Part shown: positions 1 to 8,187 of the stretch, piece by piece | Layout: the number at the start of each line of letters is the position of its first letter | Position numbering within the stretch: position 1 is the stretch's first letter | NCBI GenBank assembly: GCA_949290575.1 | Contig: CASESJ010000003.1 | Coordinates: 62,001-126,000 of the forward strand | Origin: an uncultured Clostridia bacterium | GTDB taxonomy: Bacteria; Bacillota; Clostridia; Christensenellales; Borkfalkiaceae | Length of the DNA stretch: 64,000 nt | Reading direction: 5' to 3' | Position numbers and translations under genes: made by a program | Notes under the pieces: model-generated | What the model saw: the letters and a program-made list of their open reading frames with translations, nothing else | The model's database searches: none | What the model was told of the DNA's origin: nothing

Positions 1-1
1 C

Positions 2-865
2 GGCGGCATCAACTGCGCAGAAGTTACATTCCGCGCAAAGGGTGCGGACGAAGTGATTTCGCGCATGGTAAAAGCTTACCCCGATATGTTTGTCGGAGCG
101 GGCACGGTGCTCACCTGCGAGCAGGCTGACGCTGCCGCAAAGGCGGGCGCAAAGTTCTGTGTGGCACCCGGTCTCAATCCCAAGGTTGTAAAGCACTGTC
201 TGGACAAGGGCATACCCTTCGCTCCCGGACTTTCCTCCGCAAGCGAAATCGAGCAGGCTATAGAGCTTGGACTGGATTTCGTCAAGTTCTTCCCCGCGGA
301 GCAGGCGGGCGGACTTCCCTACATAAAGTCGGTGTGCGGACCTTACACGTCCATGCGTTTCATGCCCACGGGCGGCGTGACCGCGGATAACCTCAACACA
401 TATCTCGCATACGACAAAATCGTCTGCTGCGGCGGCAGCTGGATAGTTCCCTCCAAGATGCTCGAGGAGGAGAACTGGGCGGGCATAACCGCGCTCTGCC
501 GCGAGGCTATCGACAAGATGCTCGGCTTCCAGATGGTGCACGTAGGCATCAACTGCGCAAATCCCGAAGAGGCAGAGGGCGTTGCGGACAAGTTCGACAG
601 CGCGTTCGGCTTCACTAAGAAGGTGGGCAACAGCTCGGTATTCGCCTCCACGTTCGTAGAGTGCATGAAGTCGCCCTTCAAGGGCAAGATGGGGCACATA
701 GCCGTCGCTACCAATTCGGTAAAGCGCGCTATGTATCAGCTCAAGATGCGCGGTTTCACCATTGACGAGAGCTCGATTAAGTACGACGCAAAGGGCAAGC
801 CCACTGTGGCATACCTTGCAGACGACTTCGGCGGCTTTGCCGTTCACCTCGTGCTCAAGAAGTAA
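2..865 (+). CDS. eda: KDPG/KHG aldolase fused to a C-terminal VOC-like domain (5' truncated by window)
   Basis: The reading frame is open from base 2, so the start lies outside the window. Residues 1-175 (window numbering) are a class I KDPG/KHG aldolase: the segment CAEVTFR carries the catalytic Glu, the Schiff-base Lys is residue 95 in VKFFPA, and a phosphate loop reads MPTGGV. It cleaves 2-keto-3-deoxy-6-phosphogluconate to pyruvate and glyceraldehyde-3-phosphate, the last step of uronate catabolism. Residues about 178-287 form a second domain beginning HVGIN and later GHIAVATNSV, the pattern of a vicinal-oxygen-chelate (glyoxalase-like) fold with candidate metal ligands His180, a Glu in FVECMKS and the His of GHIAV. 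The stand-alone aldolase at 39643 lacks this extension. The role of the second domain is unknown. The gene heads the kdgK-kduI series, which fits a galacturonate role. Confidence 0.93.
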   Translation, partial: GGINCAEVTFRAKGADEVISRMVKAYPDMFVGAGTVLTCEQADAAAKAGAKFCVAPGLNPKVVKHCLDKGIPFAPGLSSASEIEQAIELGLDFVKFFPAEQAGGLPYIKSVCGPYTSMRFMPTGGVTADNLNTYLAYDKIVCCGGSWIVPSKMLEEENWAGITALCREAIDKMLGFQMVHVGINCANPEEAEGVADKFDSAFGFTKKVGNSSVFASTFVECMKSPFKGKMGHIAVATNSVKRAMYQLKMRGFTIDESSIKYDAKGKPTVAYLADDFGGFAVHLVLKK

Positions 866-880
866 TAAACAAGGTCAAGA

Positions 881-913
881 CGCCGTCCCGCCGCGGCACG
901 CGGCGGGACGGCG
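881..913 (+). other. Intergenic GC-rich hairpin without U-tract
   Basis: A perfect 15-bp inverted repeat with a 3-nt loop lies 15 bases after the aldolase stop. It is followed by an A-rich run rather than T residues, so it is not a standard intrinsic terminator on either strand. It could protect or process the aldolase-kdgK transcript. The same kind of element recurs at 3741-3760 and 44581-44612. Confidence 0.7.
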
Positions 914-967
914 AAGAAAAAATTTCAATAAAAAAATAAAACATATAATTTTCAAGGAGAAAATTCA

Positions 968-1999
968 ATGAAAAAAATCGTAACCATGGGCGAGATAATG
1001 CTCCGCCTTTCCACCCCCAACAACGAAAAGTTCATTCAGGCTGACGAGTTTGACATCAACTACGGCGGCGGCGAAGCCAACGTTGCAGTATCCTGCGCAA
1101 ACTATGGCCACAATGCAGAATTCGTAACCGCAGTTCCCGATAACGAACTCGGCGAGTGCGCTATAGCGGCTCTCCGCAAATACGGCGTTGAGACAAAGCA
1201 CATTGCAAAGTGCGGTGAAAGACTGGGCATCTACTATCTCGAAACGGGCAGCTCCATGCGCCCCTCCAAGGTCGTTTACGACAGAGCTCATTCGTCCATA
1301 ACGACGGCTACGGCAAAGGATTTCGACTTCGACGAAATCTTCAAGGATGCTGACTGGTTCCACTTCACGGGTATCACTCCCGCAGTTTCCGACAGCGCGG
1401 CAGTGCTCACCGAAGAAGCCCTCAAGGCTGCAAAGAAGCACGGCGTTACCGTATCGGTTGACCTCAACTTCCGCAAGAAGCTCTGGTCGAGCGAAAAGGC
1501 TCAGAAGGTCATGACCGGACTTATGAAGTACGTCGACGTCTGCATAGGCAACGAAGAGGACGCAGAACTCGTTCTCGGCTTCAAGCCCGGCAAGACGGAC
1601 GTAACGAGCGGCGAACTCGAGCTCGCAGGTTACAAGTCGATTTTCGAACAGATGGTTGCAAAGTTCGGCTTCAAGTATGCAATTTCTTCCCTCCGCGTAT
1701 CCCACTCCGCATCGGATAACGGCTGGTCGGCTTGCATCTACTCGGCTGCAACCAAGGAATTCTATCATTCCAAGACATATTCCATCCATCCCATCGTTGA
1801 CCGCGTTGGCGGCGGCGACTCCTTCGCGGGCGGCGTCATCACCGGTTTCCTCGACGGCAAGGACTTCAAGGCAGCTCTCGAATTCGGCGTAGCTGCATCC
1901 GCGCTCAAGCACACCATTCCCGGTGACTTCAACCTCGTATCCCGCAAGGAAGTCGAATCTCTTGCAGGCGGCGACGGTTCGGGCAGAGTTCAGAGATAA
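968..1999 (+). CDS. kdgK: 2-keto-3-deoxygluconate kinase (PfkB family)
   Basis: This 343-residue PfkB-family sugar kinase is assigned to phosphorylation of 2-keto-3-deoxygluconate (KDG) to KDPG with ATP. The N-terminal GEIMLRL and YGGGEANVAV segments and the C-terminal signature DRVGGGDSFAGG, with the catalytic Asp near residue 284, place it firmly in the family. The substrate is inferred from context: KDPG aldolase lies immediately upstream, and KduI and UxaABC, which both lead to KDG, lie downstream. An AAGGAG ribosome site precedes the ATG. The stop overlaps the next start as TAATG, implying translational coupling. Confidence 0.93.
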   Translation: MKKIVTMGEIMLRLSTPNNEKFIQADEFDINYGGGEANVAVSCANYGHNAEFVTAVPDNELGECAIAALRKYGVETKHIAKCGERLGIYYLETGSSMRPSKVVYDRAHSSITTATAKDFDFDEIFKDADWFHFTGITPAVSDSAAVLTEEALKAAKKHGVTVSVDLNFRKKLWSSEKAQKVMTGLMKYVDVCIGNEEDAELVLGFKPGKTDVTSGELELAGYKSIFEQMVAKFGFKYAISSLRVSHSASDNGWSACIYSAATKEFYHSKTYSIHPIVDRVGGGDSFAGGVITGFLDGKDFKAALEFGVAASALKHTIPGDFNLVSRKEVESLAGGDGSGRVQR

Positions 2000-2838
2000 T
2001 GAAAATAGCTTTTCGCACACACGACCTGGGCGTGAAGGGACTGGATGGCGCAATCGCAAAGATAAAAGATTGCGGTATCGACGCAGTTCAGCTGGTTGCG
2101 TATAAATTTCTCGACGAAGTGAAGTACGTTCCCGGCGCGCTCACGGACGAACTTGCGGAAAAGATAGGCAACGCTTTCAAGGGGGCGGGCATATCCGTCC
2201 CCCTGACGGGCGCCTATTTCAACCCCGTTCATTCCAACAAGCAGAAGGTTGCCGACTGCAAGAGGGTGTTCAAGGACTACCTCGACCATGTAAAGGCTCT
2301 CGGCTGCGACATAGTGGGAAGCGAAACGGGTTCGTTCAACGACGACAAGTGGACGTACAATCCGCTCAACCGTACCGAAGAGGCTCTCGCGACGGTCATC
2401 GAGACCTTTACCGAGCTCGCCGATTATGCAGCCGAACGCGGCGTTTATATTGGAATGGAAGGCGCGGCGGGACACGTCTGCTACGACGTAAAAACTCTCA
2501 AGAGGGCGGTGGACGGAGTAAACCGCAAAAATGTAAAGGTCATATTCGATATATATAATTATCTGGATATGTCCAACTACGACAGATATCTCGAAATTCT
2601 CGACGAGGGGCTTAAGACCTTCGCGGGAAAGATAGTCGTCTTCCACATGAAAGATTTTGTAGTGGAGGACGGAAAAATAAAACAGGTCGCGCCCGGCAAA
2701 GGGCTGTTCGACTACGAAAAAATACTTGCAAAAATCAAAGCTTACGACAGGGACGCGGTTCTCGTTCTCGAGGGAACGACGGGCGAAGATATAGTGCCCT
2801 GCATTCAATTCGTAAGGAGCAAATGGGAGGTTGTTTGA
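1999..2838 (+). CDS. Sugar phosphate isomerase/epimerase-type TIM-barrel protein
   Basis: The 279-residue protein belongs to the xylose isomerase-like (AP endonuclease 2) TIM-barrel superfamily. Four candidate metal ligands are spaced as in that family: Glu154 in GMEG, Asp184 in FDIYNYL, His216 in FHMKD and Glu258 in LEGTTGED. Members isomerise or epimerise keto-sugars using a divalent metal. Its start overlaps the kdgK stop (TAATG), and kduI follows within a few bases, so it should act in the same hexuronate pathway. It could be an alternative uronate or ketose epimerase. The exact substrate cannot be read from sequence. No signal peptide, so cytoplasmic. Confidence 0.82.
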   Translation: MKIAFRTHDLGVKGLDGAIAKIKDCGIDAVQLVAYKFLDEVKYVPGALTDELAEKIGNAFKGAGISVPLTGAYFNPVHSNKQKVADCKRVFKDYLDHVKALGCDIVGSETGSFNDDKWTYNPLNRTEEALATVIETFTELADYAAERGVYIGMEGAAGHVCYDVKTLKRAVDGVNRKNVKVIFDIYNYLDMSNYDRYLEILDEGLKTFAGKIVVFHMKDFVVEDGKIKQVAPGKGLFDYEKILAKIKAYDRDAVLVLEGTTGEDIVPCIQFVRSKWEVV

Positions 2839-2842
2839 CAAT

Positions 2843-3712
2843 ATGAAATTCGATATCAGATATTCGAATCATCCCGACGATTCCAAACGTTACGATACTG
2901 CGGAACTGCGTCAGAAATATTTAATCGAAAAACTGTTCGAGGCGGATGAAATTCTTCTTACATATTCGCATCAGGACAGAATAATCGCGGGCGGCGCAAT
3001 GCCCGTGAACAAGGCACTGTCGCTCGGCACTTTCAAGGAACTTGCAACGGCATACTTCCTCGAGAGAAGAGAGATGGGCGTCATCAACATAGGCGGCGCG
3101 GGCGTCATCGAGCTCGACGGCAAGAAGTACGACATAGGCTTCAAGGAAGGTATATATATAGGTAAAGGCACAAAGGAAGTCACCTTCACCTCCGTCGACA
3201 AGAAGAACCCCGCAAAGTTCTACATAAATTCCTGCCCCGCTCACAAGGAATACCCCACGGTCAAGATAGTCAAGCCCGTAGAGGGTAAAAATCCTCCCGA
3301 AGGCGTGAGATATTGCATCCAGCGTCATCTGGGCAGCGAGGACGCCATCAACAAGCGCACCATAAATCAGTTCATAATAGGCGGTGTATGCGAAAGCTGC
3401 CAGCTTTCGATGGGCATGACCGAACTTGCAGTCGGTTCGGCGTGGAACACTCTTCCCTCGCACACGCACGAGAGAAGAATGGAAGTATATATGTACTTCG
3501 AACTTCCCGCAAACGAGGCTGTGTTCCACCTCATGGGCACGCCCACCGAAACGCGTCACATCGTCATGCACAACGAGCAGGCGGTAATTTCGCCCTCGTG
3601 GTCGATACATACAGGCGTCGGCACGAGAAATTACACCTTCATCTGGGGCATGTGCGGCGAAAACCAGACTTACGACGATATGGACAATATCGCAACGGAA
3701 GACCTCAGATAA
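2843..3712 (+). CDS. kduI: 5-dehydro-4-deoxy-D-glucuronate isomerase
   Basis: KduI converts 4-deoxy-5-ketouronate, made from unsaturated uronic acids released by pectin lyases and GH105/88 hydrolases, to 2,5-diketo-3-deoxygluconate. The sequence is highly typical: [15 protein letters not shown] near the N terminus, the zinc-site segment [33 protein letters not shown] and a YTFIWGM.GENQ tail. I chose the ATG at 2843, 12 bases after a GGGAGG site; a TTG at 2831 is possible but abuts that site. At 289 residues it is slightly longer than the E. coli protein (278). The next enzyme, KduD, is not in the window, so it must lie elsewhere or be replaced. Confidence 0.96.
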   Translation: MKFDIRYSNHPDDSKRYDTAELRQKYLIEKLFEADEILLTYSHQDRIIAGGAMPVNKALSLGTFKELATAYFLERREMGVINIGGAGVIELDGKKYDIGFKEGIYIGKGTKEVTFTSVDKKNPAKFYINSCPAHKEYPTVKIVKPVEGKNPPEGVRYCIQRHLGSEDAINKRTINQFIIGGVCESCQLSMGMTELAVGSAWNTLPSHTHERRMEVYMYFELPANEAVFHLMGTPTETRHIVMHNEQAVISPSWSIHTGVGTRNYTFIWGMCGENQTYDDMDNIATEDLR

Positions 3713-3740
3713 ACCTTTAAAAATAAAAACAATATTCATT

Positions 3741-3760
3741 CCCCGCGCCGCGGCGCGGGG
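3741..3760 (+). other. GC-rich intergenic palindrome
   Basis: A self-complementary run (CCCCGCGCCG and its complement) lies between kduI and the ATPase gene, just before the ribosome site. No T-run follows. It is possibly an mRNA stability element or a weak attenuator within the operon. Confidence 0.6.
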
Positions 3761-3783
3761 GAAAATAAGGGGAAATAAATAAA

Positions 3784-4893
3784 ATGGCACATCTTTTATT
3801 CAAAGACGTTAACAAAGTATATCCCAACGGATATCACGCAGTGCACGATTTCAATATGGAAATAAAGGACGGCGAGTTCATCTGCCTCGTCGGCGACTCG
3901 GGCTGCGGCAAATCGACTACGCTCCGCATGATTGCCGGTCTCGAAGAGATTACGGCGGGCGAATTCTACATCGACGGCAAGCTTGCAAACCTCATGACCT
4001 CGAGAGAGAGAGGAATAGCCATGGTATTCCAGTCCTACGCGCTCTATCCTCACCTCACCGTTGCCGAAAACCTCGGCTTCGGTCTTACCCTCGAGGGCGT
4101 CGACGCCGACGTCATAGACGAGAAGGTGCAGAAGACTGCCGCAATCCTCGGTCTTACGCCCTACCTCGACAGGTTCCCTCGTAACCTCTCCGGCGGTCAG
4201 TGCCAGCGTGTCGCCGTAGGTCGCGCGCTCATCAGAAAGGTTTCGATATTCCTGATGGACGAACCTCTCTCCAACCTCGACGCAAAACAGCGCGTAACCA
4301 TGCGTTCGGAAATCAAGCAGATACACCGCTCCGTCGGCGCGACGACCATCTACGTCACTCACGACCAGACAGAGGCTATGACCATGTCCGACCGCATTGT
4401 CGTAATGAAGTCGGGCGGCTACGTTCAGCAGATAGGCACTCCCTACGAGCTGTACTTCTATCCCGATAACCTCTTCGTCGCAGGCTTCATAGGCGAGCCT
4501 CCCATGAACTTCCTCAAGGGCAAGGTAGAGGGCGGCAAGTTCGTCAATGACAGCGTATCTCTCGACATCGCGCCCGTCGTCGACGACATCGCGTCAATCG
4601 AGGGCAAGGAAGTCGTGTTTGCGTTCCGTCCCGAGGCAATAAAGGTTGCAAAGAGCGGCAGAGCGGGCAAGGAAGAGTACCTCATCAAGTCCAACGTCGA
4701 CCTCACCGAGCTGCTCGGCGATACGACCAACGTCTATGCGAACGTAGGCGACGTCAACGTCATCCTCAAGGTCAACCCTCACGATACCCCCGCCATGGGC
4801 GCGGAATTCAAGTTCGTAGTGCCCTACAAGGCGGCTTATATCTTCGATAAGGAAACCGAAAAGGCAATACCTTCGAGCATAAAGAGAAACTGA
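3784..4893 (+). CDS. Sugar ABC transporter ATP-binding protein, MsmX/UgpC type
   Basis: This is a 369-residue ATPase of the CUT1 carbohydrate importer class. It has Walker A GDSGCGKST (about residue 37), Q-loop FQSYALYPH, signature LSGGQCQR, Walker B FLMDEPLSNLDA, H-loop VTHDQTEA and a C-terminal OB-fold regulatory region containing FRPEAI. The signature has Cys where Arg is usual (LSGGQRQR), and Asp replaces the common Pro in the Walker A. No permease or binding protein adjoins it. In Bacillota, MsmX-like ATPases often energise several importers, so it may serve transporters encoded elsewhere. A second ATPase of this type is built into the transporter cluster at 17905. Confidence 0.93.
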   Translation: MAHLLFKDVNKVYPNGYHAVHDFNMEIKDGEFICLVGDSGCGKSTTLRMIAGLEEITAGEFYIDGKLANLMTSRERGIAMVFQSYALYPHLTVAENLGFGLTLEGVDADVIDEKVQKTAAILGLTPYLDRFPRNLSGGQCQRVAVGRALIRKVSIFLMDEPLSNLDAKQRVTMRSEIKQIHRSVGATTIYVTHDQTEAMTMSDRIVVMKSGGYVQQIGTPYELYFYPDNLFVAGFIGEPPMNFLKGKVEGGKFVNDSVSLDIAPVVDDIASIEGKEVVFAFRPEAIKVAKSGRAGKEEYLIKSNVDLTELLGDTTNVYANVGDVNVILKVNPHDTPAMGAEFKFVVPYKAAYIFDKETEKAIPSSIKRN

Positions 4894-5273
4894 CAAAGTC
4901 ATAATATAATCGCAGTCCGTCCGTTGCGGCGGGGCGCAGAGCCTGCGTCCGCGACGGACAGGAGCCGCGCCGTGGCGCGCGGTCCGAATTTTCCGTGCGC
5001 GCAGAACTTTGCAAAGGCGCGCGGCTGTCGCGCGCCCGATAAATTTCAGTAAGGCGGACTAATGTGCTGCGAGCATAAAATGACTCGTGCGCGGCGACTG
5101 CGTCGGCGCGTGCGCGCGGAAGGTTTTCCGCAGTACTTATACGGCGTTTGCGGGCGCATATGCGGCGGCGAATTGCAAAATTCGTCGGTCGTTGAGCCTG
5201 CGGCGGAAAATTCTTCGCAACATAACCCGTAAGGACGGGAAAAATTAAAAATCGTTCCGGAGCTTTTAAATTT
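4894..5273. other. 380-bp GC-rich noncoding gap with several inverted repeats
   Basis: No convincing gene lies here on either strand. A minus-strand frame spanning 4808-5347 overlaps both neighbours and resembles no family. The stretch holds short inverted repeats, for example GCGCGC arms near 5016-5034 and CCCGT/ACGGG at 5226-5239, and ends in a CCGGAG ribosome site for uxaB. I did not recognise any riboswitch or known RNA class. It may be a long structured leader of the uxaBAC operon. Confidence 0.4.
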
Positions 5274-6722
5274 ATGGAAACAATAAGCAAAAAATTATTT
5301 GACAAACCCGAAAGAAAAATAAAGATAATGCAGTTCGGCGAAGGCAACTTTCTCCGCGCGTTTGTGGACTGGATTATTCAGGACCTCAACGATAAGGGCG
5401 CAATTTCGTCCGACGTCGCAGTCGTTCAGCCCATGCCCTTCGGCAGAGTAAAGGACCTCGAGGCTCAGGACGGACTTTACACTCTCCGCCTCGAAGGCAT
5501 CGACAAGGGCGAAAAGGTAAAGAGCAGTCAGGTCATCAACGTAATCGGCGACTGCATCGACCCCTTCACCGAGTACGAACATTTCCTCTCCTACGGCGAA
5601 AGCGAAGATCTGCAGGTTGTAATCTCCAACACGACGGAAGCGGGCATTGCTTTCGACCCCAACGACACCGATTTCACTCAGTGCCCCAAGTCCTTCCCCG
5701 GCAAACTGCTCGCCCTGCTCAAGCGCAGATACGACCACTTCAAAGGCGACATGACCAAGGGTCTTGCAATCATTCCCTGCGAGCTCATAGACTACAACGG
5801 CGAAGAACTGTATAAGTGCCTCACCCAGCTCGCAGAACACAACAAGATGGACAAGAAGTTCATCGAGTGGATGCAGACGGCAAACCACTTCACCTCGACG
5901 CTCGTCGACCGCATCGTTCCCGGCTATCCCAGAAACGAAATCGATGCCATCCGCGAAGAGGTAGGCTATATCGACAACAATGTCGTCAAGGGCGAAATCT
6001 TCCACCTCTGGGTACTCAAGAAGGAGGCTTTCGTGCAGAAGGTATTCCCCGCCGACAGCACGGGTCTCAACGTCATCTTCGCAGACGACATCAAACCTTA
6101 CAAACAGCGCAAAGTCAAGATACTCAACGGCTCGCACACCGCAATGGTGCCCGTGGCATACCTCTGCGGCATAGACACCGTAGGCGAGGCTGTCAACGAC
6201 CCCACAATCGGCAAGTTCGTGCGCGACTTCGTATTCAACGAGGTCAACCCTACGATTGACCTGCCTCAGGACCAGATGACGGCTTTCGCAAACTCTGTAA
6301 TCGAAAGATATCAGAACCCCTATATCCGTCACGAGCTCATGTCCATCGCGCTCAACTCGACTACAAAGTTCAGAACGCGCCTTTTGCCCACGCTTACCGA
6401 CTATGTAAGAATTAAGGGCAAGCTTCCTCTGCACCTCGTATTCGCGTTCGCGGCTCTTTGCGAATTCCACAAGGGCAAGAGGGGCGACGAGCAGATAGCT
6501 CTCAAGGACGACCCCGAACTGCTCGCTCACTGGGCAAAGCTCTGGGCTGAAAACGGCAGCGATTACCTCGCTTTCGCAAAGAAGGTGCTCGCATGGAAGG
6601 AGGCATGGGAGATGGATATGAACGACATTCATCCCGACCTCGCAAAGACTGTTGCCGGCTATCTTGAAAAAATGGATAAAAACGGCATGAGAGAGACCGT
6701 TGAGGAATTTGTAAATGGCTAA
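5274..6722 (+). CDS. uxaB: Tagaturonate reductase (altronate oxidoreductase)
   Basis: This 482-residue member of the long-chain mannitol dehydrogenase family reduces D-tagaturonate to D-altronate with NADH, the second step of galacturonate catabolism. It has an N-terminal nucleotide-binding region (IMQFGEGNFLRAFVDW) and the family catalytic segment KILNGSHT at about residues 279-287, in which Lys, Asn and His line the active site. The start follows CCGGAG by about 11 bases. It overlaps uxaA by 8 bases (ATGGCTAA) and is followed by uxaC, a complete UxaBAC module. Fructuronate reductase (UxuB) is a close relative, but the altronate dehydratase neighbour favours UxaB. Confidence 0.93.
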   Translation: METISKKLFDKPERKIKIMQFGEGNFLRAFVDWIIQDLNDKGAISSDVAVVQPMPFGRVKDLEAQDGLYTLRLEGIDKGEKVKSSQVINVIGDCIDPFTEYEHFLSYGESEDLQVVISNTTEAGIAFDPNDTDFTQCPKSFPGKLLALLKRRYDHFKGDMTKGLAIIPCELIDYNGEELYKCLTQLAEHNKMDKKFIEWMQTANHFTSTLVDRIVPGYPRNEIDAIREEVGYIDNNVVKGEIFHLWVLKKEAFVQKVFPADSTGLNVIFADDIKPYKQRKVKILNGSHTAMVPVAYLCGIDTVGEAVNDPTIGKFVRDFVFNEVNPTIDLPQDQMTAFANSVIERYQNPYIRHELMSIALNSTTKFRTRLLPTLTDYVRIKGKLPLHLVFAFAALCEFHKGKRGDEQIALKDDPELLAHWAKLWAENGSDYLAFAKKVLAWKEAWEMDMNDIHPDLAKTVAGYLEKMDKNGMRETVEEFVNG

Positions 6723-8187
6723 GAAAACAATAATCATAAACGTAGCCGATAATGTAGCCGTTGCGCTCACCGACCTCAAAAAGGGCGAAGTTTACGAGGG
6801 CGTAACGCTCGCCGAGGACATCACCAAGGGGCATAAATTTGCCCTTCGTCCCATCAAAAAAGGCGAAAACATTATCAAATACGGCACGCCGATAGCTCAC
6901 GCGACCGAAGATATTTCTGTCGGACAGCACGTGCACACCCACAACGTAAAGACCAACTTAAACGAAAATCTCGAATACACCTATAACAAAGTCGACTGCG
7001 CTCTTCCCGCAGGCAAGATGCGTCAGGTCAACGTCTACCGCCGCGCAAACGGCGACGTGGGCATACGCAACGAGCTGTGGGTCATTCCCACGGTCGGCTG
7101 CGTAAACGGTCAGGCTAAAGAGATTGTCGATACGTTCAAGGCTCAGTACGGCGAAGAGGGCTTCGACGGCATATTCACATTCACTCATCCCTACGGCTGT
7201 TCGCAGCTGGGCGACGACCACGAAAGAACCAAGTTCATGCTTCAGAAGATGGTAAAACATCCCAATGCAGGCGGCGTGCTCGTGCTCGGTCTGGGCTGCG
7301 AAAACAACCAGATGGACGCCTTTAAGGCGGGTCTGGGCGAGATTGACGCGACCAGGATTAAATTCCTCGTCTGCCAGGAAGTAGAGGATGAAATCGGCAC
7401 GGGCGTAGAGCTGTGCAGACAGATTGCAGAAGTCATAAAGAAGGATAAGAGGCAGCTCACCGACATATCCTGCCTCAAGGTCGGTCTCAAGTGCGGCGGC
7501 AGCGACGGACTTTCGGGCATAACGGCAAATCCTCTCGTCGGACTTTTCTCCGACTACATAGTTTCCGTCGGCGGCACGAGCGTTCTTTCGGAAGTTCCCG
7601 AAATGTTCGGCGCGGAGCAGCTCCTTATGAACCGCTGCAAGGACAAGGCGACCTTCGAAAAGACGGTAAAGCTTATAAACGACTTCAAGGACTACTTCCG
7701 CGCAAACGGACAGCCTGTGGGCGAAAATCCCTCGCCCGGCAATAAGGCGGGCGGCATAACCACGCTCGAGGACAAGTCGTGCGGCTGCACGCAGAAGTCG
7801 GGCTCGGGTCCCATAACCGACGTAGTATTCGACGACGGTTTCGTCACGGCAAAGGGTCTCAATCTTCTGAACGGTCCGGGCAACGACATGTGCGCCGTCA
7901 CCAATCTCGGCGCGGCAGGCTGCCATCTCGTTCTGTTCACAACGGGACGCGGCACGCCCTTCGGCGGGTTCATTCCCACGCTCAAAATTGCCACCAACTC
8001 CGAACTTGCGGCTAAAAAGCCCAACTGGATAGACTTCAATGCGGGCGCGGTGCTCGACAGCGATTTCCCCACCCAGCTCGAGGCTCTCATTGAGCTCATC
8101 GTCGAAGTTGCGGGCGGCAAAAAGGCAAAACACGAAATCAACAACACCAGAGAAATTGCAATATTCAAAACGGGGGTTACCTTATAA
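6715..8187 (+). CDS. uxaA: Altronate dehydratase
   Basis: UxaA dehydrates D-altronate to 2-keto-3-deoxygluconate, which the upstream KDG kinase can then use. The 490-residue protein has an N-terminal SAF domain (about residues 1-95, with the segment GQHVHTHN) and the large GD-AH catalytic region with FTHPYGCSQ, GLGCENNQ, KCGGSDGLSGI and a C-terminal SCGCTQKSGSGPI motif; these Cys and His residues probably hold the metal. It overlaps uxaB by 8 bases, and its stop overlaps the uxaC start as TAATG, so the three genes are translationally coupled. Confidence 0.95.
   Translation: MAKKTIIINVADNVAVALTDLKKGEVYEGVTLAEDITKGHKFALRPIKKGENIIKYGTPIAHATEDISVGQHVHTHNVKTNLNENLEYTYNKVDCALPAGKMRQVNVYRRANGDVGIRNELWVIPTVGCVNGQAKEIVDTFKAQYGEEGFDGIFTFTHPYGCSQLGDDHERTKFMLQKMVKHPNAGGVLVLGLGCENNQMDAFKAGLGEIDATRIKFLVCQEVEDEIGTGVELCRQIAEVIKKDKRQLTDISCLKVGLKCGGSDGLSGITANPLVGLFSDYIVSVGGTSVLSEVPEMFGAEQLLMNRCKDKATFEKTVKLINDFKDYFRANGQPVGENPSPGNKAGGITTLEDKSCGCTQKSGSGPITDVVFDDGFVTAKGLNLLNGPGNDMCAVTNLGAAGCHLVLFTTGRGTPFGGFIPTLKIATNSELAAKKPNWIDFNAGAVLDSDFPTQLEALIELIVEVAGGKKAKHEINNTREIAIFKTGVTL

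Noticed and set aside
4808-5347. Minus-strand open frame of 179 codons across the uxaB leader
   Set aside because: It overlaps both flanking genes, has no family-like segments or ribosome site, and its composition is that of GC-rich antisense sequence.
5295-6779. Minus-strand open frame of 494 codons opposite uxaB
   Set aside because: It is exactly antisense to a confidently identified gene. Long antisense frames are expected from the codon bias here and also appear opposite kdgK, uxaA, GH105, GH13 and glgB.
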